A stretch of 64,000 nt of DNA from Burkholderiaceae bacterium (GTDB lineage: Bacteria > Pseudomonadota > Gammaproteobacteria > Burkholderiales > Burkholderiaceae_C). The stretch is taken from positions 123,159 to 187,158 of the forward strand of contig JACKLO010000014.1 in the NCBI GenBank assembly GCA_024235915.1. Direction: 5' to 3'. A program made the translations under genes and the position numbers. Of this stretch, positions 1 through 7,350 are shown in pieces. A model generated the notes under the pieces. That model had not been told where the DNA came from, did no database searches, and saw nothing but the letters and a program-made list of their open reading frames with translations. The stretch's first letter is position 1. Every line of letters starts with the position of its first letter.

Positions 1-1
1 C

Positions 2-340
2 GCGCTGGCCTTCTGGAGCACGCTGAAGACCGAATGCGCCGCGCGGCCGTGGATCCTGCGCTGGGCGGTGTGGATGCTGCCGGCGCCCTGGATCGCCAGC
101 GAACTGGGCTGGTTCGTCGCCGAGTACGGCCGCCAGCCCTGGACGATCTACGGCGTGCTGCCCACGCATCTCAGCGTCTCGACCTTGAGCGTGAACAGCC
201 TCTATGGCTCGCTGGCCGGCTTCGTGGGCTTCTACACGCTGCTGCTGATCGTCGAGGTCTACCTGATGCAGAAGTTCGCGCGCCAGGGCCCGGGGTCGCT
301 GGGCACCGGCCGCTACGCCAACGAACCGGTTCACGCCTGA
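2..340 (+). CDS. cydA: Cytochrome bd quinol oxidase subunit I, C-terminal 112 residues (cut by left edge)
   Basis: The open frame enters from the left edge and ends at TGA 338-340. Subunit I of the bd oxidase carries haems b558, b595 and d and oxidises quinol while reducing O2 in the inner membrane. The visible part contains the family's C-terminal GWFVAEYGRQPW signature (the Glu and Arg lie near the haem pocket), followed by a last transmembrane helix (GFVGFYTLLLIVEVYLM) and a cytoplasmic tail. The next gene, cydB, starts 10 bases downstream, as in standard cydAB operons. The N-terminal haem ligands and the Q-loop lie outside the window, so short or long Q-loop type cannot be judged. Confidence 0.95.
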   Translation, partial: ALAFWSTLKTECAARPWILRWAVWMLPAPWIASELGWFVAEYGRQPWTIYGVLPTHLSVSTLSVNSLYGSLAGFVGFYTLLLIVEVYLMQKFARQGPGSLGTGRYANEPVHA

Positions 341-350
341 GGAGCACGCG

Positions 351-1493
351 ATGATCGACTACCCCACCCTGAAGCTGATCTGGTGGCTGCTCGTGGGCGT
401 GCTGCTGGTGGGCTTTGCCATCATGGACGGCCACGACATGGGCGTGGGCACGCTGCTGCCCTTCGTCGGCCAGGGTGACGACGAGCGCCGCGTGGTCATC
501 AACACCGTCGGCCCGCACTGGGACGGCAACCAGGTCTGGTTCATCACCGGCGGCGGCGCCATCTTCGCCGCCTGGCCCCTGGTCTACGCCACCGCGTTCA
601 GCGGCTTCTACTGGGCCATGCTGGCCGTGCTGTGGGCGCTGTTCTTCCGCCCGGTGGGCTTCGACTACCGCAGCAAGATCCACGACACGCGCTGGCGCGC
701 CACCTGGGACTGGGGCCTGTTCGTCGGCGGGGCCGTGCCGCCGCTGATCTTCGGCGTGGCCTTCGGCAACCTGCTGCAGGGCGTGCCCTTCCAGTTCGAC
801 GACCAGCTCGTCAGCACCTACACCGGCAGCTTCTGGCAGCTGCTGAACCCCTTCGCGCTGCTGGCCGGCGTGGTCTCCAGCGCGATGATCACGATGCACG
901 GCGGCACCTACCTGGCGCACCGCACCGAGGGTGCCATACAGGCCCGCGCCGTGAAAGCGGCCACCGGCGCGGCGCTGCTGATGGTGGCGGCCTTCGTCGG
1001 TGCCGGCCTTTGGCTGCGCGTGGGCGGCATCGAGGGCTTCGTGATCACCTCGGCGCTGGACCCGGCCGCCGCGCCCGACCCGCTGGCCAAGACCGTGGCG
1101 CGCAGCGCCGACGCCTGGTGGCGCAACTACGCCGCACAGCCGCTGCTTTGGCTGCTACCGGCGCTGGGCGTGGCCGGGGCGCTGCTGGCCGCTGGCCTGG
1201 CCGTGGTGCGGCGCACGCTGTCGGCCTTCGTGGCGTCCTCGCTGGCGATCGTCGGCGTGATCGGCACCGCCGGTGCGGCGATGTTCCCCTTCGTGATGCC
1301 CTCGTCGACCATGCCCGCAGCCAGCCTGACGGTGTGGGACAGCGTCTCCAGCCCGCTGACCCTGGGCCTGATGCTGGGCGCCACCGTGATCTTCATGCCG
1401 CTGATCGTGCTCTACACCGGCTGGGCCTACCGCGTGATGCGCGGCAAGGTCACCGTGGCGCACATCCGGGCCAACAGCCATACCGCGTACTGA
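351..1493 (+). CDS. cydB: Cytochrome bd quinol oxidase subunit II
   Basis: The protein has 380 residues, the normal CydB length, with about eight hydrophobic helices. It begins with the family motif around MDGHDMGVGTLLPF and contains PHWDGNQVW and FFRPVGFDYRSK, which are diagnostic for CydB. It forms the membrane heterodimer with CydA and supports haem assembly and proton access. The ATG follows GAGGAGCACGCG, a good ribosome site. It sits 10 bases after cydA and 26 bases before a lipoprotein gene, so the operon continues. Cytochrome bd is known to tolerate sulfide and nitric oxide, which fits the sulfur-related genes downstream; that link is inference. Confidence 0.97.
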   Translation: MIDYPTLKLIWWLLVGVLLVGFAIMDGHDMGVGTLLPFVGQGDDERRVVINTVGPHWDGNQVWFITGGGAIFAAWPLVYATAFSGFYWAMLAVLWALFFRPVGFDYRSKIHDTRWRATWDWGLFVGGAVPPLIFGVAFGNLLQGVPFQFDDQLVSTYTGSFWQLLNPFALLAGVVSSAMITMHGGTYLAHRTEGAIQARAVKAATGAALLMVAAFVGAGLWLRVGGIEGFVITSALDPAAAPDPLAKTVARSADAWWRNYAAQPLLWLLPALGVAGALLAAGLAVVRRTLSAFVASSLAIVGVIGTAGAAMFPFVMPSSTMPAASLTVWDSVSSPLTLGLMLGATVIFMPLIVLYTGWAYRVMRGKVTVAHIRANSHTAY

Positions 1494-1519
1494 TGCCGTC
1501 ATCCAGAAAGGACACCGAC

Positions 1520-2212
1520 ATGACCGCCCTGAAACACCGCCGCTGGATCGCCGCCACGCTGACCACCGCCGCGCTGAGCCTCGCCGCCTGCGGCGGCGGC
1601 GACCCGGCGCCGGTGATGGGCGTCGACGCCAGTGGCACCTCCACCATGGATGCCGCGAACCTGGCCACGCAACTCGCCGCCCTGCCGCTGCAGACGCTCT
1701 CGTCGGCGGAGGCCCAGGGCCTGGCGATGATGCGCGAGGAGGAGCGGCTGGCGCACGACGTGTACGCCGCCAGTGCCACGCTGTGGGGCACGCCCATCTT
1801 CGCCAACATCGCCAGCAGCGAAGCCACCCACACGGCCGCCGTGCTGGCGCTGCTGGAGCGCTACAGCCTCCCGGACCCGCTGGCCGGCCTGCCCGAAGGC
1901 GTGTTCTTTGCGCCCGCCTTCCAGGACCTGCACGACACGCTCGTGGCCACCAGCAGCGGGAGCTTGATCGACGCGCTGATCGTGGGCGTGCAGATCGAGG
2001 AACTGGACATCCGCGACATCGCGGCGCTGCGCGCCGAGACCGACAACGCCGACATCCAGCTCGTCTACGACAACCTGCAGCGCGGCTCGCGCAACCACCT
2101 GCGGTCCTACTACAAGCTGCTGACGCAGCAGGGCGGCAGCTACGTGCCGCAGTACATCACGCAGGTCGAGTTCGACGCCATCGTCAGCTCGCCCATCGAG
2201 ACCGGGCCGTGA
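1520..2212 (+). CDS. DUF2202 ferritin-like lipoprotein
   Basis: The protein has 230 residues and starts with a lipoprotein signal: positive N-terminus, hydrophobic stretch, then the lipobox LAAC, so it is probably anchored on the periplasmic side. The mature part is a helical DUF2202 domain. Likely metal ligands are visible in EEERLAHDVY, in ATHTAAV, in QIEELDIRD and in SRNHLRSY, the spaced Glu/His pattern of ferritin-like four-helix proteins. The ATG follows AGAAAGGACACC. It lies 26 bases after cydB and 44 bases before the Rieske gene, inside the cyd operon, an unusual position. Its substrate is unknown. A role in handling iron or oxygen near the oxidase is only a guess. Confidence 0.85.
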   Translation: MTALKHRRWIAATLTTAALSLAACGGGDPAPVMGVDASGTSTMDAANLATQLAALPLQTLSSAEAQGLAMMREEERLAHDVYAASATLWGTPIFANIASSEATHTAAVLALLERYSLPDPLAGLPEGVFFAPAFQDLHDTLVATSSGSLIDALIVGVQIEELDIRDIAALRAETDNADIQLVYDNLQRGSRNHLRSYYKLLTQQGGSYVPQYITQVEFDAIVSSPIETGP

Positions 2213-2256
2213 GCGGCCCGGCCCGTCACCCGTCACCCGCATCCAGGAGGACCCCC

Positions 2257-2859
2257 ATGACCGACACTGTCCTGCCCCCCGCTTCTGCCGCCGACCCGGA
2301 GCGCCGCACCTGGCTGATTGCCACCGGTGCGGCCGGCGGCGTGGCCACCGTGGCCACCGCCGTGCCCTTCGTCTCCACGTTCACGCCCAGCGAACGCGCC
2401 CGCGCCGCCGGCGCGCCGGTGGAGGTGGACATCGGCGACATCCCGCCCGGCGGCATGAAGGTCGCCGAATGGCGCGGCAAGCCGGTGTGGGTGGTGCACC
2501 GCACGCCGGAGATGATCGCGGCGTTGCAGGGCCACGATGCCGAACTGGCCGACCCGTCGTCGCGCAAGGACGACCTGCCCGAAGACCTGGCCAACCCGGC
2601 GCGCTCGAAGAACCCCGAATGGTTCGTCGCCATCGGCATCTGCACCCACCTGGGCTGCTCGCCGACCGCCGTGCCCCAGGGCACGGCCAACCCCAGCCTG
2701 CCGACGGACTGGCCGGGCGGCTTCTTCTGCCCCTGCCACGGCTCGACCTTCGACGGCGCGGGCCGCGTGTTCAGGAACAAGCCGGCGCCGACCAACCTCG
2801 AGATCCCGCCGCACACGTTCGTCAGCGCCTCGCGCCTGCGCATCGGCGACGCCGCCTGA
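2257..2859 (+). CDS. petA: Rieske [2Fe-2S] protein of the ubiquinol-cytochrome c reductase type
   Basis: The protein has 200 residues, the usual size of a bacterial bc1 Rieske subunit. An N-terminal RRTWL followed by a hydrophobic segment looks like a twin-arginine signal-anchor. The cluster-binding boxes are complete: CTHLGC (residues ~129-134) and CPCHGS (~158-163), giving the Cys/His pairs and the disulfide cysteines. An AGGAGG lies just upstream of the ATG. No cytochrome b or c1 gene is adjacent; instead the gene sits between cydB and cydX. It may be a spare subunit exchanged into the bc1 complex under low oxygen, or an electron carrier on its own. Family assignment is firm, role in this operon is open. 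Confidence 0.93.
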   Translation: MTDTVLPPASAADPERRTWLIATGAAGGVATVATAVPFVSTFTPSERARAAGAPVEVDIGDIPPGGMKVAEWRGKPVWVVHRTPEMIAALQGHDAELADPSSRKDDLPEDLANPARSKNPEWFVAIGICTHLGCSPTAVPQGTANPSLPTDWPGGFFCPCHGSTFDGAGRVFRNKPAPTNLEIPPHTFVSASRLRIGDAA

Positions 2860-2871
2860 AGGAGCACGACC

Positions 2872-3003
2872 ATGTGGTACTTCGCCTGGATGCTGGGGGT
2901 CGGCTTTGCCGTGCTGCTGGCGGTGATGAACGCGATGTGGGGCGAAAACGAGGACGCCCGGCTCTCCGCGCGCCAGCACGACGACGACGGACAGCCGCGA
3001 TGA
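2872..3003 (+). CDS. cydX: CydX small subunit of cytochrome bd
   Basis: This 43-residue protein is too short for ordinary gene finders. It starts MWYFAWMLGVGFAVLLAVMN, closely matching the CydX/YbgT pattern (MWYFAWILG...): one transmembrane helix, then WGE and a charged tail. CydX sits in the bd complex and stabilises haems b595/d. A ribosome site GAAGGAG lies 8 bases upstream, 12 bases after the Rieske stop. Its stop overlaps the next start (ATGA at 3000-3003), so it is translationally coupled to ybgE. In most genomes cydX directly follows cydB; here two genes are inserted in between. Confidence 0.95.
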   Translation: MWYFAWMLGVGFAVLLAVMNAMWGENEDARLSARQHDDDGQPR

Positions 3004-3278
3004 CCGACACCACGCCGCCGACACCGCGCCTGCATGGCCCCAGCCTGGCCGCGGCGCTGGCCGTGATGCTGGTGGGCACGCTGTACCCGCCGCTGATGAC
3101 CGACGCCGCCGGCCATGCGGACCACGGCCTGGCGATGGCCCTGTTCTGGGCCATGAGCGCCGGCTTCGTGCGCGGCGTGGGCTTCGTGCCGCGCCAGCCG
3201 CTGCTGCGCGCGTTCTTCTCCGGCTGGGCCGTGGCCGCCGCGCTGGCGCTGGCCGCCTGGCTCCGCTTCGCGTCCTGA
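3000..3278 (+). CDS. ybgE: YbgE-like cyd operon membrane protein
   Basis: The protein has 92 residues and three predicted membrane helices, with the segment SAGFVRGVGFVPR that marks YbgE-type proteins of cyd operons. The start overlaps the cydX stop by four bases. Its function is unknown; in E. coli it is co-expressed with cydAB but dispensable. Position and sequence together make the assignment good, though the family is short and loosely conserved. Confidence 0.8.
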   Translation: MTDTTPPTPRLHGPSLAAALAVMLVGTLYPPLMTDAAGHADHGLAMALFWAMSAGFVRGVGFVPRQPLLRAFFSGWAVAAALALAAWLRFAS

Positions 3279-3312
3279 CCAACTTCCTATGCCCCGAATC
3301 GAGGAGCACACG

Positions 3313-3747
3313 ATGAGCATTCCCTACGCCTTCACCGTCGAACTGCTGCAGCCGCTGCCGGCGGCCATCGACACTCTGCGCGCCGCGCTGACGGCCGAGC
3401 AGATGGGCATCGTCAGCGAGGTCGACGTGCAGGCCACGCTGAAGGCCAAACTGGGCCTGGACAGCCACCCGCAGCGCCTGCTGGGCGTGTGCAGCCCGGC
3501 GATCGCCCATGCGCTGATGGACGCCGAACCCGACATCGCCGCGCTGCTGCCCTGCGGCTGCGGCGTGTCGGAGCGCGAGCCCGGCCGCACCCGCATCGTG
3601 CTGCAGGACCCGCGCGCCATCGGCGCGCTGGCCACCCAGCCGGGCGTGCGCCCGGCCTGCGAACGCGCGCACGCGGCGCTGCGGCGTGTGGTGGACCGGC
3701 TCGAGGCCGTGTCCAGCGAGGCCGCCGCGGCCGCTGCCGCCATCTGA
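3313..3747 (+). CDS. DUF302 domain protein
   Basis: The protein has 144 residues and no signal peptide. The N-terminal half (YAFTVELLQPLPAAIDTLRAALTAEQMGIVSEVDVQATLKAK in outline) and the later CSPAIAHALMDAEPDIAALLPCGCGV are typical DUF302, a small alpha/beta fold of unknown role often encoded beside respiratory or sulfur genes. The CGCG motif gives two cysteines that could bind metal or a persulfide. I chose the ATG at 3313, behind GAGGAGCACACG, over an in-frame ATG at 3289 with no good ribosome site. The C-terminus is an alanine-rich tail. It is 34 bases after ybgE and 17 before the transporter gene, in the same operon. Confidence 0.85.
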   Translation: MSIPYAFTVELLQPLPAAIDTLRAALTAEQMGIVSEVDVQATLKAKLGLDSHPQRLLGVCSPAIAHALMDAEPDIAALLPCGCGVSEREPGRTRIVLQDPRAIGALATQPGVRPACERAHAALRRVVDRLEAVSSEAAAAAAAI

Positions 3748-3764
3748 TCCGCCCGGGAGCCCCC

Positions 3765-4757
3765 ATGTCCAACCTGCTGGCCTGGCTGCAGAAGCATCTG
3801 GTCTGGAGCATCCCCGGCGCCATGGTGCTGGGGCTGGCCTTCGGCGCCGTGACCGACGCGGGCTTCCTGCGCGCGGCCATCCTGCCGCTGACGCTGCTGA
3901 TGGTCTACCCGATGATGGTGTCGCTGAAGTTCAAGGCACTCGCCGCGCGTGGCCATGGCCGCCTGCACGGCGTGGCGCTGGCCATCAACTTCGTGCTGAT
4001 GCCGCTGGTGGGCTGGGCTGCCGGGCGTGTCTTCTTTCCCGGCCAGCCGGCGCTGCAGCTGGCCCTGCTGCTCACGTCGCTGCTGCCGACCTCGGGCATG
4101 ACGATTTCCTGGACCGGCTTTGCCAAGGGCAATGTGCCGGCGGCGGTGAAGATGACGGTGATCGGCCTGATCGCCGGCGCGCTGCTGGCGCCGCTGTACC
4201 TGAAGCTGCTGATGGGCACCGTAGTGGAGATCCCGATGGCCTCGGTGATGGCGCAGATCGCGCTGATCGTCTTCCTGCCGATGGCGCTGGGCTGGGTCAC
4301 GCAGCGCTGGCTGGTGTCCCGCCACGGCGCCGAAGCCTTCGATACGCACCTGAAGCTGCGCTTCCCGCCCTGGTCCACGCTGGGTGTGCTGGGCATCGTC
4401 TTCGTCTCGATGGCGCTGAAGGCGCCCGACATCCTGCGCGACCCCGCCGCGCTGCTGACCCTGCTGTGGCCGTTGGTGGTGATCTACGCGCTGAACTTTG
4501 CCGTCTCCACCGTGGTGGGGCGCATGCTGTTCCCGCGCGGCGACGCCATCGCCCTGGTCTACGGCACCGTGATGCGCAACCTGTCCATCGCGCTGGCCAT
4601 CGCCATCGGCGTCTTCCGCCAGCAGGGCGCCGAAGCGGCGCTGCTGATCGCGATGGCTTACGTGGTGCAGGTGCAGGCCGCGGCCTGGTACGTGCGCTTC
4701 ACCGATCGACTCTTCGGCGCCCCCGTGGCTGCCACACCTCAACCCCTTCCCCGATGA
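3765..4757 (+). CDS. Bile acid:sodium symporter (BASS) family transporter
   Basis: The protein has 330 residues and about ten membrane helices. The segment LLTSLLPTSGMTISWTGFAKGN, in the first half of the protein, is the conserved crossover motif of the BASS/ACR3 superfamily, and VYGTVMRNLSIALAIAIGVF is its counterpart in the second half. These carriers move organic anions with sodium, or arsenite in the ACR3 branch. No Cys pair typical of ACR3 was noticed, so the substrate is unclear. It overlaps the next gene by ATGA and belongs to the cyd operon; an organic acid or sulfur oxyanion substrate would fit the setting but is not shown. Confidence 0.85.
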   Translation: MSNLLAWLQKHLVWSIPGAMVLGLAFGAVTDAGFLRAAILPLTLLMVYPMMVSLKFKALAARGHGRLHGVALAINFVLMPLVGWAAGRVFFPGQPALQLALLLTSLLPTSGMTISWTGFAKGNVPAAVKMTVIGLIAGALLAPLYLKLLMGTVVEIPMASVMAQIALIVFLPMALGWVTQRWLVSRHGAEAFDTHLKLRFPPWSTLGVLGIVFVSMALKAPDILRDPAALLTLLWPLVVIYALNFAVSTVVGRMLFPRGDAIALVYGTVMRNLSIALAIAIGVFRQQGAEAALLIAMAYVVQVQAAAWYVRFTDRLFGAPVAATPQPLPR

Positions 4758-5173
4758 ATCCCTCTCAAGACCACTCCCCCTACGCCGCCCTGGGCGGCGA
4801 ACCCGGCCTGCACCGCCTGGTCGACCGCTTCTATGCCCTGATGGATGAACTGCCGGAGGCCTACAACGCTCGCCGCATTCACCCGGAGAGCCTGGACGGC
4901 GCGCGCCAGGGCCTGTTCGAGTTCCTCTCCGGCTGGTTGGGCGGCCCGCCGCTGTACGTGCAGCGCCTGGGTCACCCGCGGCTGCGCATGCGCCACCGGC
5001 CCTACACCATCGGCACCCTGGAACGGGACGAGTGGATGTTGTGCATGCACGAGGCGCTCCAGGAGCAGGTGGCCGATGTCGCGCTGCGCGACGCCATCGA
5101 ACAGCGCCTGTCCGCGCTGGCCGACCACATGGTCAACACCGAGGCGCGTGAGTGCGCCTGTGAGCCGGCCTGA
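4754..5173 (+). CDS. Group II truncated haemoglobin
   Basis: The protein has 139 residues. It shows the group II truncated haemoglobin pattern: YAALGGEPGLHRLVDRFY, then LFEFLSGWLGGPPLYV, then GHPRLRMRHRPYTIG (the His of this segment is the likely proximal haem ligand) and ERDEWMLCMHEAL with the Trp of the distal pocket. Such globins bind O2 or NO and are found with respiratory or stress genes. A short extra tail ECACEPA adds two cysteines. The start overlaps the transporter stop (ATGA at 4754-4757), and it is the last gene of the cyd operon before a strong hairpin. Confidence 0.92.
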   Translation: MNPSQDHSPYAALGGEPGLHRLVDRFYALMDELPEAYNARRIHPESLDGARQGLFEFLSGWLGGPPLYVQRLGHPRLRMRHRPYTIGTLERDEWMLCMHEALQEQVADVALRDAIEQRLSALADHMVNTEARECACEPA

Positions 5174-5199
5174 ACGGCGCGCGCATCTCGGTCCTCTCC

Positions 5200-5236
5200 C
5201 CGCGGCCCCGGCGCGTCATGCGTGCCGGGGCCGCGG
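5200..5236 (+). terminator. Hairpin after the cyd operon
   Basis: A perfect 13-bp stem CCGCGGCCCCGGC / GCCGGGGCCGCGG with an 11-base loop lies 26 bases after the truncated haemoglobin stop. Only a weak pyrimidine run (CCTTGTGT) follows, so termination may be Rho-assisted. No gene was found between here and 5468. Confidence 0.6.
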
Positions 5237-5381
5237 CCTTGTGTGGCACCATCATCGAAGACTGTCAGTTTGACAGCATGGCATGACACTGGCAGTTGAT
5301 CGGAGGAGCGATTTCGACGGCGGAGAGACTAAGTCGATGATTTGAAAGTGAATTTTCGGCCGGCTTCGGGTGGCACAGGTC

Positions 5382-5395
5382 TTGATATGAATCAG
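5382..5395. promoter_or_regulatory. Candidate FNR/ANR box upstream of the dsrE-like operon
   Basis: TTGATatgaATCAG matches the FNR/ANR consensus TTGAT-N4-ATCAA at nine of ten positions. It is 74 bases upstream of the first start codon of the operon. It suggests activation at low oxygen. No convincing -10 hexamer is visible 31 bases downstream of its centre, so the exact promoter is unsettled. A further inverted repeat, CTGTCA-GTT-TGACAG, lies at 5262-5276. Confidence 0.5.
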
Positions 5396-5468
5396 CAGCC
5401 ACGCCGTTCTGCGCGCCGCCAAGCCGCCGCGCAAGGGCGGTTTCGAGATCCCGCACCTGGAGCCCCGC

Positions 5469-5879
5469 ATGAAGTCCCTCGTCACCTTCGTCGCCACCCT
5501 GGCCCTCGCGACCACCGCCCCTGCCGCCGAACTGTTCGTCTCCGTGCATTCCGGCAGCCCGATGGCCCAGGGCGCTGCCATGGTGCTGGCCACGCAGGCG
5601 CAGCAGCAGCAGGCGCAGGTGCGCGTGCTGCTGTGCGACGCCGCCGGCGACATCGCTGTCAATGGCGTCGAGTCGCCCACGCTCAAGCCGCGCAACGTCA
5701 CGCCGCAGCAGATGCTGGTCAGCCTGATGAAGGGCGGTGCCCAGGTCGAGGTCTGCGCGCTGTACCTGCCCAACACCGGCCGCCAGGCGAGTGACCTGCT
5801 GCCCGGTGTCACGCCGGCCAAGCCGGCCGATGTGGCCGCGCACCTGCTCAAGCCCGGCGTGCAGACGCTGGCGTTCTGA
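5469..5879 (+). CDS. Exported DsrE-family sulfur-carrier-like protein
   Basis: The protein has 136 residues, with a cleavable signal peptide (MKSLVTFVATLALATTAPAA) and a DsrE/DsrF-like alpha/beta domain beginning ELFVSVHSGSPMAQGAAMVL. Two cysteines, in VLLCDAAGD and VEVCALYLPN, occupy the strand ends where DsrE-family proteins often carry persulfide. Cytoplasmic DsrE proteins shuttle sulfane sulfur; this one is predicted to be periplasmic. It is the first gene of the six-gene operon and lies 52 bases before the bd-like gene. A role as periplasmic sulfur acceptor for the flavocytochrome c-like enzyme is inferred from neighbours. Confidence 0.8.
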   Translation: MKSLVTFVATLALATTAPAAELFVSVHSGSPMAQGAAMVLATQAQQQQAQVRVLLCDAAGDIAVNGVESPTLKPRNVTPQQMLVSLMKGGAQVEVCALYLPNTGRQASDLLPGVTPAKPADVAAHLLKPGVQTLAF

Positions 5880-5931
5880 CCGGGCCAAGACCCACCCGCC
5901 CTCGTCGGCACCCGCACAAGGAGACAAGCCC

Positions 5932-7350
5932 GTGGACCTCATCGGTCTTTATCCCACCTGGTTCGAACCGGGCGTGGGCAGCGGCTGGATCGTCGGCATC
6001 ATCGCCACGATCCACGTGCTGGCTTCGCACACCTCGGTCGGCGCCGCCGTGTTCTTTGCCGGCCTGGCGGTCTACGCGCACCGCGCGGACAAGCCCGAGT
6101 ACCTGGACTTCATCCGCCGCTACGGCCTGTTCCTGCTGGTCTTCAGCTACGTGATCGGCTCGATCACCGGCCCCGGCATCTGGTACAGCACCACGGTGGC
6201 CAGCCCGCGCGGTATCTCGGCGCTGATCCACAGCTTCGTGTGGAAGTGGGCCACGGAGTGGGTCTTCTGCGTCATCGAGGTCGTCGGCGTCTACATGCTG
6301 GTCTACCTGGCCGGCAAGGTGGACCGCAGGACGCACCTGAACATCGCGCTGGTGTTCGGCCTGGCGGGCTACACGACGATGCTGATCATCATCGGCATCC
6401 TCAGCTTCATGATGTGGCCAGGCCAGCCCGAGTGGTTCGCTGAGGGTGGCTACCTCAACGGCTTCTACGGCGCCAACACCTTCGCGCAGTTGGCCGTGCG
6501 CACCGCCTTCATGCTGACGATGACGGCGGTGGTGGGCGGCATCGTCGCCTCGCGCTTCGAGGATCTGGACGTCAAGCGGCGCGTGCTGCGCGTCCTGGCG
6601 TGGCTGGGCATCGTGTCCACGGTGGCCGGCGCGCTGCTGCAGCGCTGGTATCTCACCACGCTGCCGGAGTCGGCCCTGGTGGTGCTGGAGAACCGCATGC
6701 CCGCGGGCTATGCGCCGGCGATGGCCACCGTGATCGCGCTGACGCTGGCCTGGTTCGTCTGGACCCTGGTGCAGCCCAGGCGCGTGCACATGGCCATGGC
6801 GTCGGTGATGACGGTGGCGCTGCTGGTGCTGGGCCTGTGGCCCGGCGAGACCACGCGCGAATCGATCCGCAAGCCGTTCGTCGCCGGCCAGTACGTCTAC
6901 AGCAACCAGGTCATCGCCCGCGACGTGCCGGGCATGGGCATCCGCAGCGAACTGCCGGCGCTGGAAGCGCACGGCTTCCTGAAGCTGCACCCGTTCGCCC
7001 CCGACGCGCTGCGGCAGGTGGACGGCAGCAACCTCGTCGAGGCCGGCCGCTTCCTGGCACTGACCACCTGCTCGAACTGCCACTCGCTCACCGACACCGG
7101 CATGCGCCCGCTGGCGCGCTACTTCGGCGGCAACACCGACGTGCCGGCGCTGGCGGCCTACCTGCAGGCGGCGCTGTCCACCGGCAACACCATGTACATG
7201 CCCACCATCCCGCTGAAGGACGACGAGGCCGAGGCGCTGGCCACCTACATCGCCAGCCTGTCCGACCCCGTCGCCGCCCAGGCCTGGGTGGACCGGCGCA
7301 CGCGGCAGGCCGTTGCCGTGACCGGAACCGTTGAAGGAGCCTCGCGATGA
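5932..7350 (+). CDS. Cytochrome bd-like membrane protein with C-terminal haem c domain
   Basis: The protein has 472 residues and starts at GTG behind AAGGAG. About eight or nine membrane helices fill residues 15-300. The first resembles CydA around its haem ligand (an IHVLASHTSVG segment compared with CydA YHFLFVPLTLG), followed by GSITGPGIWYS and an acid pair in ATEWVFCVIEVV that recalls CydA Glu99/Glu107. No Q-loop-like quinol domain is visible. The region corresponding to CydA His186 (FAQLAVRTAF) seems to have Arg instead. After the last helix comes a class I cytochrome c domain with CSNCH at residues 380-384 and a probable Met ligand in MPTIPL. I infer an oxidase-like subunit fed by cytochrome c; bd-superfamily members lacking the quinol site and carrying haem c have been described. 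The stop overlaps the next start (ATGA). Confidence 0.72.
   Translation: MDLIGLYPTWFEPGVGSGWIVGIIATIHVLASHTSVGAAVFFAGLAVYAHRADKPEYLDFIRRYGLFLLVFSYVIGSITGPGIWYSTTVASPRGISALIHSFVWKWATEWVFCVIEVVGVYMLVYLAGKVDRRTHLNIALVFGLAGYTTMLIIIGILSFMMWPGQPEWFAEGGYLNGFYGANTFAQLAVRTAFMLTMTAVVGGIVASRFEDLDVKRRVLRVLAWLGIVSTVAGALLQRWYLTTLPESALVVLENRMPAGYAPAMATVIALTLAWFVWTLVQPRRVHMAMASVMTVALLVLGLWPGETTRESIRKPFVAGQYVYSNQVIARDVPGMGIRSELPALEAHGFLKLHPFAPDALRQVDGSNLVEAGRFLALTTCSNCHSLTDTGMRPLARYFGGNTDVPALAAYLQAALSTGNTMYMPTIPLKDDEAEALATYIASLSDPVAAQAWVDRRTRQAVAVTGTVEGASR

Noticed and set aside
632..1519. Upstream extension of the DUF2202 frame inside cydB
   Set aside because: The open frame continues backwards only by overlap with cydB in another phase; the lipoprotein signal and ribosome site fix the start at 1520.
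5262..5298. TTGACA at 5270 as a sigma70 promoter for the sulfur operon
   Set aside because: The hexamer is perfect, but 17 bases later CAGTTG is no -10 element and it lies 190 bases before the first gene; not enough to call.
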